Shown: positions 55,582-64,000 of the stretch, one piece after another
Numbering within the stretch: the first letter of the stretch is position 1
How the letters are laid out: each line of letters begins with the position of its first letter
NCBI RefSeq assembly: GCF_000423325.1
Contig: NZ_AUHT01000012.1
Span: 156,893 to 220,892, forward strand
Direction of reading: 5' to 3'
Length of the DNA stretch: 64,000 bases
Source: Lysobacter defluvii IMMIB APB-9 = DSM 18482
GTDB lineage: Bacteria > Pseudomonadota > Gammaproteobacteria > Xanthomonadales > Xanthomonadaceae
Position numbers and translations under genes: made by a program
Notes under the pieces: model-generated
Seen by the model: the letters and a program-made list of their open reading frames with translations, nothing else
Database searches by the model: none
Told to the model about the DNA's origin: nothing

Positions 55582-56235
55582 TCAACGGTTGGCAGCGGCC
55601 TGCTTGAGCTCGCGGTAGCGGGCCAGCGACTGCTCCAGTTCCTCGGCGAGGAGCCGGCGCTGGACCTGCTGCTGTTCCAGCAGGGCCTGCTGGTGGCGCA
55701 GGCCGCGGTGCTGCTCCTGGATGCCGGCCGCCAGCGCCTTGGGCACGGCCTCGCCGGACAGTTCGGCCTCGGCGGCCTGGCGCAGCAGGCCCATCAGGCT
55801 GGCACGGATGCTCTCGATGCCGAGCTCGGAGCTGCGCGCGGCGGCCTCCACCAGTCCCAGGCGGGCACCGAAGGCCCGCCGCAGCGCCTCCTCGCTGTCG
55901 TAGGCGTGCACCATGGCGCGCTCCTGGCGTTCGCGCGCGGCGGCCTCGGCGTCGGCCTGCCGCTCCAGTTCGGCGAGCGCCTCGGCGGCCGCCTTCTCCT
56001 CGTCGGTCAGGGCGCGTCCGAGCGTGCGCGTGAGGGTGCCGCTGGCGCTGAACTCGCGGCGGGCGTTGTCCACCGCGTCCGCCGGAAGCGCATCGCCGCA
56101 GATCCGCTCGCCTTCCTCCTCCCAGCAATAGATCCGCTTCTCGGCGCCGCGCTGCTGCGCATCGGCGGGCGAGGCCCCCAGCAGGGTGCCGGCGAGTGCG
56201 GCGAGGAGCAGCGGGCGGAGCAGGTACTGGGACAT
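55582..56235 (-). CDS. Hypothetical secreted coiled-coil protein
   Basis: A 217-residue protein with a signal peptide (LLRPLLLAALAGTLLGASPADA). It then has RIYCWEEEGERICGDALP, a two-Cys motif, followed by a long predicted helical/coiled-coil part rich in Glu, Ala, Gln and Arg that runs to the C-terminus (LAEELEQSLARYRELKQ). The N-terminal two-Cys part resembles the DUF4124-like envelope proteins; assignment is uncertain. It is convergent with algC and lies downstream of pyrE. Confidence 0.75.
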   Translation of the reverse strand: MSQYLLRPLLLAALAGTLLGASPADAQQRGAEKRIYCWEEEGERICGDALPADAVDNARREFSASGTLTRTLGRALTDEEKAAAEALAELERQADAEAAARERQERAMVHAYDSEEALRRAFGARLGLVEAAARSSELGIESIRASLMGLLRQAAEAELSGEAVPKALAAGIQEQHRGLRHQQALLEQQQVQRRLLAEELEQSLARYRELKQAAANR

Positions 56236-56315
56236 GGCGTTGGTGATCGTCTACGTTCCGGAGGTGATGCGCGGGGGCATGTCATAGCCACGCAAGAAAC
56301 GCGCCAGCCGGAGCG

Positions 56316-56978
56316 TCACCCGCCGTCCGAACTGCCATACCGGTCACGATACGCCTCCAGCGCGGGCCGCCATTCGGCCAGCGTGGCCATGCCGCTGGCG
56401 AATGCAAGCAGGTCGTCCAGCGTCGCCACCGCGACGACCGGGATGCCGCGCTCGTCCGCCAGCGCCTGCGCCGCCGAGCGCCGCCCCTGCGAGGGATCCA
56501 GCGCCTCCTGGCGGTCAAGCGCAATGACCACGCCGGCGACCTCGCCGCCTGCGGCGGTGATGGTTTCGAGTGCCTCGCGCACGGCGGTGCCGGCGGTGAT
56601 CACGTCGTCGACGACGAGCACCCGCCGCCCCTGCAGCGACGCGCCGATCAGCTGACCGCCTTCGCCATGGGCCTTGGCCTCCTTGCGATTGAAGGCAACC
56701 GGCAGGTCGCGGCCGCGCCGCGCGAACTCGAAGGCAAGGGCGGTCGCCAGCGGGATGCCCTTGTAGGCCGGGCCGAACAGCAGGTCGAAGTCGAGGCCCG
56801 CCGCCTCCAGCGCGTCGGCGTAGCAGCCGGCCAGGCCCGCGAGCGTAGCGCCGGAGCTGAACTGCCCGGCGTTGAAGAAATAGGGGCTGGTGCGCCCGGA
56901 CTTGAGCGTGAACTCGCCGAAGCGCAGGGCGTCGGCTTCGATCGCGAGCTGGAGGAAGCGTGAGCGGTGGTCGTCCAA
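56316..56978 (-). CDS. pyrE: Orotate phosphoribosyltransferase
   Basis: Makes orotidine monophosphate from orotate and PRPP in pyrimidine synthesis. A 220-residue protein from TTG 56978. ALRFGEFTLKSGRTSPYFFN at the N-terminus, GPAYKGIPLATALA, FNRKEAKAHGEGG and the PRPP motif VLVVDDVITAGTAVRE are all intact. It is divergent from the exoIII/Crc-type gene, the same pairing as pyrE-crc in Pseudomonas. Confidence 0.95.
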   Translation of the reverse strand: MDDHRSRFLQLAIEADALRFGEFTLKSGRTSPYFFNAGQFSSGATLAGLAGCYADALEAAGLDFDLLFGPAYKGIPLATALAFEFARRGRDLPVAFNRKEAKAHGEGGQLIGASLQGRRVLVVDDVITAGTAVREALETITAAGGEVAGVVIALDRQEALDPSQGRRSAAQALADERGIPVVAVATLDDLLAFASGMATLAEWRPALEAYRDRYGSSDGG

Positions 56979-57106
56979 GGCAGTTGGCCGGTGGCGTGGG
57001 GTCCAGGGAATGATAACGGCCGGCGCCGCCCGGCCCGGCCCGATGCCGCGCTATCCTGCCCCGGCGGCACCGCCGCGCCTTCCCCCTCGCAGACGACCGG
57101 CAGTAC

Positions 57107-57874
57107 ATGCGCATCATCAGCTTCAACGCCAACGGAATCCGTTCGGCGGCCCGCAAGGGCTTTTTCGACTGGTTCCGCGAACAGGACGCGGACCTGCTCT
57201 GCATGCAGGAGACCAAGGCCCAGGAGCACCAGCTGGCCGCGCCGGAGTTCGTGGTCGACGGTTACAAGGCCTTCTTCCGCGACGCCACCACGAAGAAGGG
57301 CTACAGCGGCGTGGCCATCTACTCCCGCCGTGAACCCGACGAGATCCGCACCGGGCTGGGCTGGGCCCCGTTCGACGACGAGGGGCGCTACATCGAGGCA
57401 CGCTTCGGCAACCTGTCGGTGGTCTCGTTCTACATCCCGTCCGGTTCGTCGGGCGACCTGCGCCAGGGCTTCAAGTTCGAGGTGATGGACTGGCTGCGGC
57501 CGATCCTGGACCAGTGGCTGGCCAGCGGGCGCGACTACGTGCTGTGCGGGGACTGGAACATCGTCCGCAGCGAGCTGGACATCCGCAACTGGAAGTCCAA
57601 CCAGAAGAACTCCGGCTGCACCCCGCCCGAGCGCGAGTGGCTCAATGCGCTGTGCGGCGATGGCTGGATGGATGCCTACCGCGCGCTGGAGCCGGAAGGG
57701 CAGGACTACACCTGGTGGAGCAACCGCGGCCAGGCCTACGCCAAGGACGTGGGCTGGCGCATCGACTACCAGCTGGTGACCCCGGCACTGGCCGAGCGCC
57801 TGCGGCGCTGGTCGATCCTGCGCGAGCCGCGCTTCTCCGACCATGCGCCGTTCACGGTGGACTATGACTACTGA
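57107..57874 (+). CDS. xthA: Exodeoxyribonuclease III-family protein, Crc-like in context but with catalytic residues
   Basis: A 255-residue protein. Its length, position beside pyrE and C-terminus FSDHAPFTVDYDY are like the Pseudomonas catabolite control protein Crc. Unlike Crc it keeps the nuclease active site: metal-binding Glu in MQETKAQ, Asp-x-Asn in CGDWNIV, and the Asp and His of GWRIDYQL and SDHAPF. It therefore is probably an active AP endonuclease/3'-exonuclease; a second, Crc-like role cannot be excluded. Its end overlaps the ampG-type start by 11 bases. Confidence 0.88.
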   Translation: MRIISFNANGIRSAARKGFFDWFREQDADLLCMQETKAQEHQLAAPEFVVDGYKAFFRDATTKKGYSGVAIYSRREPDEIRTGLGWAPFDDEGRYIEARFGNLSVVSFYIPSGSSGDLRQGFKFEVMDWLRPILDQWLASGRDYVLCGDWNIVRSELDIRNWKSNQKNSGCTPPEREWLNALCGDGWMDAYRALEPEGQDYTWWSNRGQAYAKDVGWRIDYQLVTPALAERLRRWSILREPRFSDHAPFTVDYDY

Positions 57875-59258
57875 GCCGGCACGGGCGGTGGCGCCCGGCT
57901 GGCGAGGCGTGCTGGCCAACCTGCGCCAGCGCAAGGTCCTGGCGATGCTGCTGCTGGGCTTCAGCTCCGGCATGCCGATCTACCTGGTCGGCAACACGCT
58001 CGGCTTCTGGATGCGCGAGAACGCCATCGAGCTGTCGACCATCGGGTTCCTGTCCTGGGTCGGGCTGGCGTACTCGCTGAAGTTCCTGTGGGCGCCGCTG
58101 GTCGACAAGCTGGACGCCCCGGTCCTCGGGCGCTGGCTGGGACGGCGGCGCGGCTGGATGATGCTCGCGCAGCTGGTGGTCGCCGCCGCGCTGGTCGGGA
58201 TGGCGCTGGTGCAGCCGGGGGAGGGCGGGCTCGTCCTCGCCGGCGTGCGGCTCGACCAGCTGATGGTGTTCGGGGGACTCGCCCTGGTGGTCGCCTTCGC
58301 CTCGGCCACCCAGGACATCGTCATCGATGCCTGGCGCATCGAGTCGGCGGACAGCCCCGAGCAGCAGGGCCTGCTGACCTCGACGTCGACCCTGGGCTAC
58401 CGCGGCGCGCTGCTGGTCACCGATGCGCTGATCCTGATCATCGCCGCGCAGGTCGGCTGGGTGGTTTCCTACACGCTGATGGCGGTGCTGATGGGCGTCG
58501 GCGTTTTCGCGACGCTGTATGCCCGGGAGCCGGCGGCCACCGGTTCCGCGGCCGCGATCGCCTCGCCGGTCCCGTTGCTCTCCGGACGCGGCATGCTGGA
58601 TGCCGTGGTGGGGCCGTTCGTCGCCTTCTTCCGCCAGCACGGGCGCTGGGCGCTGCTGATGCTGCTGGTCATCAGCCTCTACCGGCTGCCGGACTTCCTG
58701 ATGGGTCCGATGGCCAACCCGTTCTACGCCGACCTGGGCATCGACAAGGAAACCGTGGGGGCGGTCCGCGGCTCCGTCGGGCTGGTGGCCACGGTGCTGG
58801 GGGTGGCCGCCGCGGGGCTGAGCGCGGTGCGCTTCGGCTTCGGCGCCACGCTGCTGGCCGGGGCGGTGCTCGGCCCCGGGTCGAACCTGGCCTTCAGCTA
58901 CCTGGCCCTGCATGGCGCCGACGAGGGCGTATTCACCGCGGCGATGGTGATCGACAACTTCTGCAGCGGCTATGCCGGCGTGGCGCTGGTGGGCTACATG
59001 TCGAGCCTGACCAACATCGGCTACACGGCGACCCAGTACGCACTGCTCAGCTCGTTCTACGCTTTGCTCGGCAAGCTGCTCAAGGGCCTGTCGGGGGTGG
59101 CGGTGGAGCAGCTGGAGGCCACCGGCCGCAGCCTGCTCGAGGCGTATTCGCTGTTCTTCGCCGGGACGGCGGCGGTGGGCGTCCCGGCGGTGCTGCTCTG
59201 CATACTGCTGGCGACCCGACGACCCCCGGGTACGCCCCGGGTTGGCGACGGGTCGTAG
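57864..59258 (+). CDS. ampG: AmpG-type muropeptide MFS permease
   Basis: Imports anhydro-muropeptides for cell wall recycling. ATG 57864 gives 464 residues with about 12 membrane segments. VLAMLLLGFSSGMPIYLVG near the N-terminus, SLKFLWAPLVDKL, LVVAFASATQDIVIDAWRIE and RLPDFLMGPMANPFYADLG are characteristic of AmpG. The recycling kinase gene anmK and the endopeptidase mepM lie just downstream on the opposite strand, supporting this role. Confidence 0.92.
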   Translation: MTTEPARAVAPGWRGVLANLRQRKVLAMLLLGFSSGMPIYLVGNTLGFWMRENAIELSTIGFLSWVGLAYSLKFLWAPLVDKLDAPVLGRWLGRRRGWMMLAQLVVAAALVGMALVQPGEGGLVLAGVRLDQLMVFGGLALVVAFASATQDIVIDAWRIESADSPEQQGLLTSTSTLGYRGALLVTDALILIIAAQVGWVVSYTLMAVLMGVGVFATLYAREPAATGSAAAIASPVPLLSGRGMLDAVVGPFVAFFRQHGRWALLMLLVISLYRLPDFLMGPMANPFYADLGIDKETVGAVRGSVGLVATVLGVAAAGLSAVRFGFGATLLAGAVLGPGSNLAFSYLALHGADEGVFTAAMVIDNFCSGYAGVALVGYMSSLTNIGYTATQYALLSSFYALLGKLLKGLSGVAVEQLEATGRSLLEAYSLFFAGTAAVGVPAVLLCILLATRRPPGTPRVGDGS

Positions 59259-59293
59259 CGCGCCTATCCTCGCGGGCAGGAGGGCGGAAGATC

Positions 59294-59599
59294 ATGAGCT
59301 GGAACGTTCAACTGGAACTGGATCCGCTGCTGCTGGAGCGCGTGCGCCGGTTCGCCGGGACACGGGGGTGGAGCCTGGAGCGGGCCCTCGCGCAGTTGGT
59401 CGAGCGCGGGCTGCTGGCCGCCGAGGCCGAGGCGTTGCCGCGTTTCGACCCGAGCGATGATGCGGCCCTGCGCGCCGCGATCGCGGCGATGGAGCAGATC
59501 CAGGACGATCCGGGCTTCTCGCTGATCGGTCGCGCCGGCGGCGCGTCGCGCGACGAGCCGCAGTCGGCACCGGAGCCGCGTCAGCTCGCGGCCGGGTAA
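59294..59599 (+). CDS. Small hypothetical protein, possible ribbon-helix-helix type
   Basis: A 101-residue protein from ATG 59294 with GGAGGGCGGAAG upstream. [20 protein letters not shown] followed by a short helical pair and a disordered, Ser/Pro/Glu-rich tail is compatible with a ribbon-helix-helix DNA-binding fold such as in antitoxins, but no toxin gene is adjacent. Codon bias fits its neighbours. It overlaps the convergent anmK by 19 bases. Confidence 0.6.
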   Translation: MSWNVQLELDPLLLERVRRFAGTRGWSLERALAQLVERGLLAAEAEALPRFDPSDDAALRAAIAAMEQIQDDPGFSLIGRAGGASRDEPQSAPEPRQLAAG

Positions 59600-60741
59600 A
59601 CCACCCCGAGCACCCGCGCGCCCCGCGCACCGGTGACCGCGGGCAGGTTGCCCGCCAGACCGGCCATCGTGCGCCGCGCCAGCCAGGCGAAGCCCATCGC
59701 CTCCACGTAGTCCGGGTGCAGTCCGGCGGCGGCCGTGGACTCCACCGCCATGCCGGGCAGCAGCGCCTGCAACCGTGCCATCAGCAGCGGGTTGTGCACG
59801 CCGCCGCCACAGGCAAGCACGCGCCGCGTCCCCGGTTGCTCGCGCCGGAGGGCGTCGGCGACCGTCCGGACGGTCAACTCCAGCAGCGTCGCCTGCACGT
59901 CGCGAGGATCCTCGCCCCGCAGCCGCGCCTGCAGCCACTCCAGGTGGAACTGCTCCCGGCCGGTGCTGCGGGGAGGCGGCAGCGCGAACCACGGCTCTTC
60001 CAGCAGGCGTTCCAGCAGCCCGGGGTCATTGGTGCCGCCAGCGGCCCACGCGGCATCCCGGTCGAAGGGCTGCCCGGTGTGCCGCTCGCACCAGGCGTCG
60101 AGCAGGCAGTTGGCGGGGCCGGTGTCGAAGCCCCGGACCGCCGCGTCGCCGGCCGGCAGCAGGGTCAGGTTCGCGATGCCGCCCAGGTTGAGCACTGCAC
60201 GGTCTTCGCCGGGGTCGGCGAGCAAGGCGGCATGCAGCGCCGGAAGCAGCGGGGCGCCCTGGCCACCTGCGGCGACGTCGCGGCGGCGGAAATCGGCCAC
60301 TGTCGCGATGCCGGTGCGCTCGGCGATGACGTTGCCGTCGCCGATCTGGATCGTGAAGGGGTGGCGTCCGTCCCCGGCGGCGCCGGCGGGACGGTGGCGG
60401 ATCGTCTGGCCATGCGAGCCGATCGCCATCACCGCGCCCCGGGGCACGCCGGCTTCTTCGAGCAGCGATCGGGTCGCTTCGGCGAAAGCCTCGGCCACCT
60501 GGACGTCCAGCGTGCCAAGCAGGTCCAGCGAGGGTTCGATCCGCTGTTGCCCGATGTCCAGCAGCAGCCCGCGCACCGAGGGATCCCACTGCGCGTGGGC
60601 GGCGTGGACCAGGCGGCACCGGCCACCGGCGTCGAATTCGACCAGCGCCGCGTCGATCCCGTCGGCGCTGGTGCCCGACATCAGGCCGACGAACAGGCCC
60701 TCCGGGCCCGCGCCGGGCGCGGTACCGGCGCGCGCTGGCAT
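59581..60741 (-). CDS. anmK: Anhydro-N-acetylmuramic acid kinase
   Basis: Phosphorylates and opens 1,6-anhydro-MurNAc from wall turnover to MurNAc 6-phosphate. A 386-residue protein. The N-terminal ATP site [57 protein letters not shown] and [11 protein letters not shown] match the family. It lies three bases downstream of mepM, so both belong to one unit, and ampG is convergent nearby. Confidence 0.95.
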   Translation of the reverse strand: MPARAGTAPGAGPEGLFVGLMSGTSADGIDAALVEFDAGGRCRLVHAAHAQWDPSVRGLLLDIGQQRIEPSLDLLGTLDVQVAEAFAEATRSLLEEAGVPRGAVMAIGSHGQTIRHRPAGAAGDGRHPFTIQIGDGNVIAERTGIATVADFRRRDVAAGGQGAPLLPALHAALLADPGEDRAVLNLGGIANLTLLPAGDAAVRGFDTGPANCLLDAWCERHTGQPFDRDAAWAAGGTNDPGLLERLLEEPWFALPPPRSTGREQFHLEWLQARLRGEDPRDVQATLLELTVRTVADALRREQPGTRRVLACGGGVHNPLLMARLQALLPGMAVESTAAAGLHPDYVEAMGFAWLARRTMAGLAGNLPAVTGARGARVLGVVYPAAS

Positions 60742-60744
60742 GGC

Positions 60745-62175
60745 TCAGGCCTTGCTGTCGCTCGCCGGGGCGGCGTCTTCCGTGCGGGCGATGGCCGAAG
60801 CGCGGTTCGCCCGGTCCTCGACCTGCTGCAGGCGTGCCAGGGTCGGAGCGGTGGCCGCGCGGAAGGCGACCAGCGCCTGGCCCTTCAGCGGCTCCGGCGG
60901 GGGCAGGGTCACGGCGAGCGGGTTCTTGTGCACGCCGTTGACGCGGAATTCGTAGTGCAGGTGCGGACCGGTGGCCAGGCCGCTCGAACCCACGTAGCCG
61001 ATGGTCTGGCCCTGCTTGACCCGTTGCCCGCGCTTGAAGTTGCCGAAGCGCGACATGTGCGCGTACAGCGTGGTGTGGCCCTTGCCGTGGTCGAGGATGA
61101 CGGTACGGCCATAGCCGCGCTGCCAGCCCACGAACGACACCCGCGCGTCGCCGGCGGCCATGATCGGCGTGCCGGTGCGCGCGCCGTAGTCCACGCCGCG
61201 GTGCGCGCGGGTGGTGCCCAGCACCGGGTGCTTGCGCGAGGGGTTGAAGCCGGAGGTGACGCGCGCGTAGGGGATCGGCATCCGGATGAAGGCCTTCTTC
61301 AGCGGCCGGCCCTCGAGGTCGAAGTACCCCGCCTTGCCGTCGTGCTCGAAGCGCAGCCCGGTATAGGTCTTGCCGCCGGTGGTGAAGGTCGCGGCCTGGA
61401 TCTCGCCCGTGCCGATCCGCTCGCCGTCGCGCCACACCTCGTCATAGACGACGCTGAAGCGGTCGCCCTTCTGCGAGGTGGTGAAGTCGATGTCGTACTG
61501 GAAGATCTCGTCGGTCATCGTGGCGATGGCCGCCGGGGACAGGCCCGCCTTTCGCGCGGCGGCGTACAGCGAGGTACCGATCTCACCGGTGATCGCGCGG
61601 GAGCGGATCTCGCGCGGCAGCTCGATGGTGCGCTGCCGGACCTCACCGTCCGCGAGCGTGACCTCGACCTGGTGGTCGCGGTCGCGCAGGTAGCGGAAGC
61701 CGCGCAGCTCGCCGTCGGCGGAGATCTCGAAGTCCAGGCGGGCGCCGGGGCGCAGCCGCGTCAGGGCCTGCTCCGCGCCAGGCTGTTCCAGGATGCGGTG
61801 CATGGTCGTCGCCGGCACGCCCATCTGCTGGAATACCGCGCCGAGCGTCTGGCCCTTGCGGATCTCGACGGTCTGCCACTGTTGCTGGGGAGCGGAGGCT
61901 TCCCCGGGTGCGGGCATCGGAGGCAGCGGCAGGGCCATCGACATCTGCGCCGAGTGCGAGCGCGTGGTCGGGCGGTCACCGAAGCCGGGCACGATCGCCG
62001 CGGTGAGCGCGGCCATGGTTGCCAGCAGGCTCGCCTGCGCCCACTGTCGCCTCGACCACCGGCCGGTGAATCCGTGGGTGTAGTCGTTTGCAGGCACCGG
62101 TCGGTGCAGGGCGGCTTCGCGCAGTTGCTTCAGGCGTTCACGCCGGTCGTGACCGGTTCCGGAAGGCTTCATCAA
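60745..62175 (-). CDS. mepM: M23 family murein endopeptidase (MepM-like)
   Basis: Cuts peptide cross-bridges to allow wall growth. A 476-residue protein with an N-terminal membrane segment (ASLLATMAALTAAIVPGFG), a LysM/OapA-type domain (VEIRKGQTLGAVFQQMGV), a middle domain and a C-terminal M23 peptidase. Zinc ligands are in HRGVDYGARTGTPI (His, Asp) and GPHLHYEFRVNG (His). It is divergent from tyrS, as in Pseudomonas. Confidence 0.93.
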   Translation of the reverse strand: MMKPSGTGHDRRERLKQLREAALHRPVPANDYTHGFTGRWSRRQWAQASLLATMAALTAAIVPGFGDRPTTRSHSAQMSMALPLPPMPAPGEASAPQQQWQTVEIRKGQTLGAVFQQMGVPATTMHRILEQPGAEQALTRLRPGARLDFEISADGELRGFRYLRDRDHQVEVTLADGEVRQRTIELPREIRSRAITGEIGTSLYAAARKAGLSPAAIATMTDEIFQYDIDFTTSQKGDRFSVVYDEVWRDGERIGTGEIQAATFTTGGKTYTGLRFEHDGKAGYFDLEGRPLKKAFIRMPIPYARVTSGFNPSRKHPVLGTTRAHRGVDYGARTGTPIMAAGDARVSFVGWQRGYGRTVILDHGKGHTTLYAHMSRFGNFKRGQRVKQGQTIGYVGSSGLATGPHLHYEFRVNGVHKNPLAVTLPPPEPLKGQALVAFRAATAPTLARLQQVEDRANRASAIARTEDAAPASDSKA

Positions 62176-62351
62176 AAAGATCCCCTGGGCCGCCCGTGTG
62201 AAGGCGACGTGCGGAAGGTACGATAGAGACGCGAGGATTATGCGTCAAACCCTTGAAGGTCATGGCTTTTGGATTCCGTGACACCGGTCCTGGCTCAGCC
62301 GGGATTCAATGTCGTGACCATGAATGTTCAATCTTCTTAACAGGTACGCCC

Positions 62352-63575
62352 GTGTCCCCCAATTCAGTTTCCCCCGCCGATGCCCTCGCCCTGATCGAGC
62401 GCGGCGCGGACGAACTCCTCAAGCGTGAAGAGCTCGCCGAGCGCCTGGCCAGCGGCCGCCCGCTGCGGGTCAAGGCCGGCTTCGATCCGACCGCCCCGGA
62501 CCTGCACCTCGGCCACACGGTGCTGCTCAACAAGATGCGCACCTTCCAGGACCTCGGCCACGAGGTGGTGTTCCTGATCGGCGACTTCACCGGGATGATC
62601 GGCGACCCGACCGGCAAGAGCGCCACCCGCAAGCCGCTGGACCGCGAGCAGGTACTCGCGAATGCCCGGACCTATGCGGACCAGGTCTACAAGGTGCTGG
62701 ACCCGGCCCGGACGACGGTGCGCTTCAACAGCGAGTGGTTCGGGAAGATGGGGGCGGACGACCTGATCCGGCTCGCCGGCCAGCACACCGTGGCGCGGAT
62801 GCTCGAGCGCGACGACTTCGCCAAGCGCTACGCGGCGCAGCAGCCCATCGCCATCCACGAGTTCCTCTATCCACTGGTGCAGGGCTATGACTCGGTCGCG
62901 CTGGAGGCGGACGTCGAGCTGGGCGGCACCGACCAGAAGTTCAACCTCCTGATGGGGCGCGGGTTGCAGGAGCACCATGGCCAGAAGCCGCAGGTGGTGC
63001 TGACCATGCCGCTGCTGGAAGGCCTGGACGGCGTCCAGAAGATGAGCAAGTCGCTGGGCAACTACATCGGCATCGACGAGCCGGCGATCGACATCGTCAC
63101 CAAGACCATGAAGATCGGCGACGAGCTGATGTGGAAGTGGATCGAGCTGCTCAGCTTCGAGATCAGCGCGGCCGAGGCCGCGGACGCCCGCAAGGCCATC
63201 GACGCGGGCGGGCTCAATCCGCGCGACCTCAAGCTGCGGCTGGCACGGGAGCTGGCGGCGCGCTTCCACGATGCGGCGGCGGCCGAAGCAGCAGTCGCCG
63301 GCTGGAACGCCGCGGTCCGGGGCGAGGGGGACACCAGTACGCTGCCCCTGCAGGAGGTCGCCGTACCCGCGGACGGCCTCCGGATCGCGGCTGCGCTCAC
63401 CGCCGCCGGGCTGACTCCCAGCAATTCCGAGGCGAACCGCAAGTTGCGCGAGCGGGCCGTCCGCATAGACGGCGCCGTCGTGGAAGACGCGCAACGGGTG
63501 CTGCCCCCGGGCTTCGAGGGCGTCCTGCAGGTGGGCAAGCGGACGTTCGCACGGGTGCTTCTGGTCGCTTCCTGA
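62352..63575 (+). CDS. tyrS: Tyrosyl-tRNA synthetase
   Basis: A 407-residue class I synthetase from GTG 62352, with AACAGGT ahead; 99 further bases are open upstream but do not match the family. LHLGHTVLL is the HIGH motif, [12 protein letters not shown] and GGTDQKFN surround the active site, and KMSKSLGNY is the KMSKS loop. The C-terminal S4 domain is present ([17 protein letters not shown]). It is followed by an rRNA operon, an order also found in Xanthomonas. Confidence 0.96.
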   Translation: MSPNSVSPADALALIERGADELLKREELAERLASGRPLRVKAGFDPTAPDLHLGHTVLLNKMRTFQDLGHEVVFLIGDFTGMIGDPTGKSATRKPLDREQVLANARTYADQVYKVLDPARTTVRFNSEWFGKMGADDLIRLAGQHTVARMLERDDFAKRYAAQQPIAIHEFLYPLVQGYDSVALEADVELGGTDQKFNLLMGRGLQEHHGQKPQVVLTMPLLEGLDGVQKMSKSLGNYIGIDEPAIDIVTKTMKIGDELMWKWIELLSFEISAAEAADARKAIDAGGLNPRDLKLRLARELAARFHDAAAAEAAVAGWNAAVRGEGDTSTLPLQEVAVPADGLRIAAALTAAGLTPSNSEANRKLRERAVRIDGAVVEDAQRVLPPGFEGVLQVGKRTFARVLLVAS

Positions 63576-63577
63576 AC

Positions 63578-63608
63578 GGAAGCCTTCGGGGTCCTCGTGG
63601 TGGCTTCC
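63578..63608 (+). terminator. Weak stem-loop after tyrS
   Basis: GGAAGCC (63578-63584) pairs with GGCTTCC (63602-63608) over a 17-base loop directly after the tyrS stop. No T tract follows, so it is at best a weak or factor-dependent terminator that separates tyrS from the rRNA promoter. Confidence 0.35.
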
Positions 63609-63702
63609 CACCCGCCGGAAGGGTGTGCATAATGCGCGGCCCGCTTCGACGGACTGGTCCTGAACGGCGGGGATCGCGGCACAAACGGACGTCAACAAGG
63701 TG

Positions 63703-63730
63703 TTGACAGCCACGAAAACCGCGGTATGAT
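63703..63730 (+). promoter_or_regulatory. rRNA operon promoter
   Basis: A -35 TTGACA (63703-63708) and -10 TATGAT (63725-63730) with a 16-base spacer. This near-consensus sigma-70 pair stands ahead of the 16S gene and is expected to drive the operon strongly. Confidence 0.82.
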
Positions 63731-63795
63731 GTGCAGCTCCCTCGGGCACTTTGGCTCGACGGGAAACGGGAAAGGCGCTGAGGCCGGCCCCGGAC

Positions 63796-63807
63796 GATCT
63801 TTGACAG
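63796..63807 (+). promoter_or_regulatory. boxA-like antitermination element in rRNA leader
   Basis: GATCTTTGACAG resembles boxA (TGCTCTTTAACA) and lies in the rRNA leader, where Nus-factor antitermination complexes assemble. The leader from 63731 to 63985 shows no gene. Confidence 0.5.
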
Positions 63808-63985
63808 TGTGCGCAGGTGACTTGTGCGGGCGTCTGGTGGTGGCCGTTGCCATTAGCAGATGACTCGTAACAGAGCAACAAGTCAATTCAATTGCAGAGA
63901 TGCAAGCGAGTGGTTCTTGATGCCTGGAGCGGGCTCTGCACTCAAAGCATTGATGGATCTCTTTATGGGATTTGTCGAAAACTTC

Positions 63986-64000
63986 AAGTGAAGAGTTTGA
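63986..64000 (+). rRNA. rrs: 16S ribosomal RNA, 5' end only
   Basis: The last bases, AAGTGAAGAGTTTGA, match the universal 5' end of 16S rRNA just before the forward-primer region. The rest lies beyond the window. Confidence 0.85.

Noticed and set aside
59294..59599. Antitoxin of a toxin-antitoxin pair
   Set aside because: The N-terminus could be ribbon-helix-helix, but there is no small toxin gene next to it; ampG and anmK flank it.

Overview
The window is about 70% GC, with densely packed genes, frequent 4-base stop/start overlaps and many GTG/TTG starts. Gene content and order suggest a gammaproteobacterium of the Xanthomonadaceae/Lysobacteraceae (Lysobacter or Luteimonas type): oleBCD, ntrBC near glnA, dfp-dut-algC, pyrE next to an exoIII/Crc-type gene, anmK-mepM divergent from tyrS, and tyrS just upstream of an rRNA operon. 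Genus is inference; no 16S body is visible.

Layout. 1-929 is the 3' part of glnA. 930-1564 is a gene-free stretch with two inverted copies of a palindrome-rich repeat. 1565-7179 is a carbohydrate block (inositol-3-phosphate synthase, an unusual glycoside hydrolase-like protein, a GT9-type glycosyltransferase, then on the other strand a polysaccharide pyruvyl transferase and an FrhB-type iron-sulfur protein). It sits between glnA and ntrBC. 7259-13858 holds a histidine phosphatase, ntrB-ntrC, a sodC-GNAT pair, a hypothetical protein and a thiolase. 13859-19143 is a lower-GC accessory block: a second-type CsrA, a HelD-like helicase with an embedded nuclease-like segment, and a membrane-anchored unknown. 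19144-22759 is oleBCD (long-chain olefin synthesis; oleA is not in the window). 22761-25833 is ubiJ-ubiB-truC. 25852-28958 has a DUF2059 protein, arfB, an acyltransferase and a GT2. 28941-32991 is a LysR regulator divergent from aceB-aceA, with a clear palindrome between them.

33060-38733 is the most interesting part: a compact cluster of the little-studied NHLP-related RiPP type. It has a cNMP-binding/GGDEF protein translationally coupled to a class III nucleotide-cyclase/TPR membrane protein, two related small precursor-like proteins on the opposite strand, and a SagB-like FMN dehydrogenase. No YcaO, lanthionine synthetase, radical SAM enzyme, peptidase or exporter is seen beside it.

38794-48065 contains a secreted unknown, comM, ubiK, a P-II gene overlapping a DUF4153 membrane protein, a small kinase, and the divergent polyamine genes speE/speA followed by a 3-hydroxyisobutyrate dehydrogenase-family gene. 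48111-55560 has a SPOR protein, argS, radC, a split coaC/coaB pair, dut and algC. 55582-63575 has a secreted coiled-coil protein, pyrE, an exoIII/Crc homologue, then peptidoglycan recycling and remodelling genes (ampG, anmK, mepM) and tyrS. The window ends in an rRNA leader (promoter, boxA-like element) and the first bases of 16S rRNA.

Functional links: nitrogen control (glnA, ntrBC, P-II) is dispersed; murein recycling is clustered; the RiPP cluster pairs two nucleotide-signalling proteins with peptide modification.
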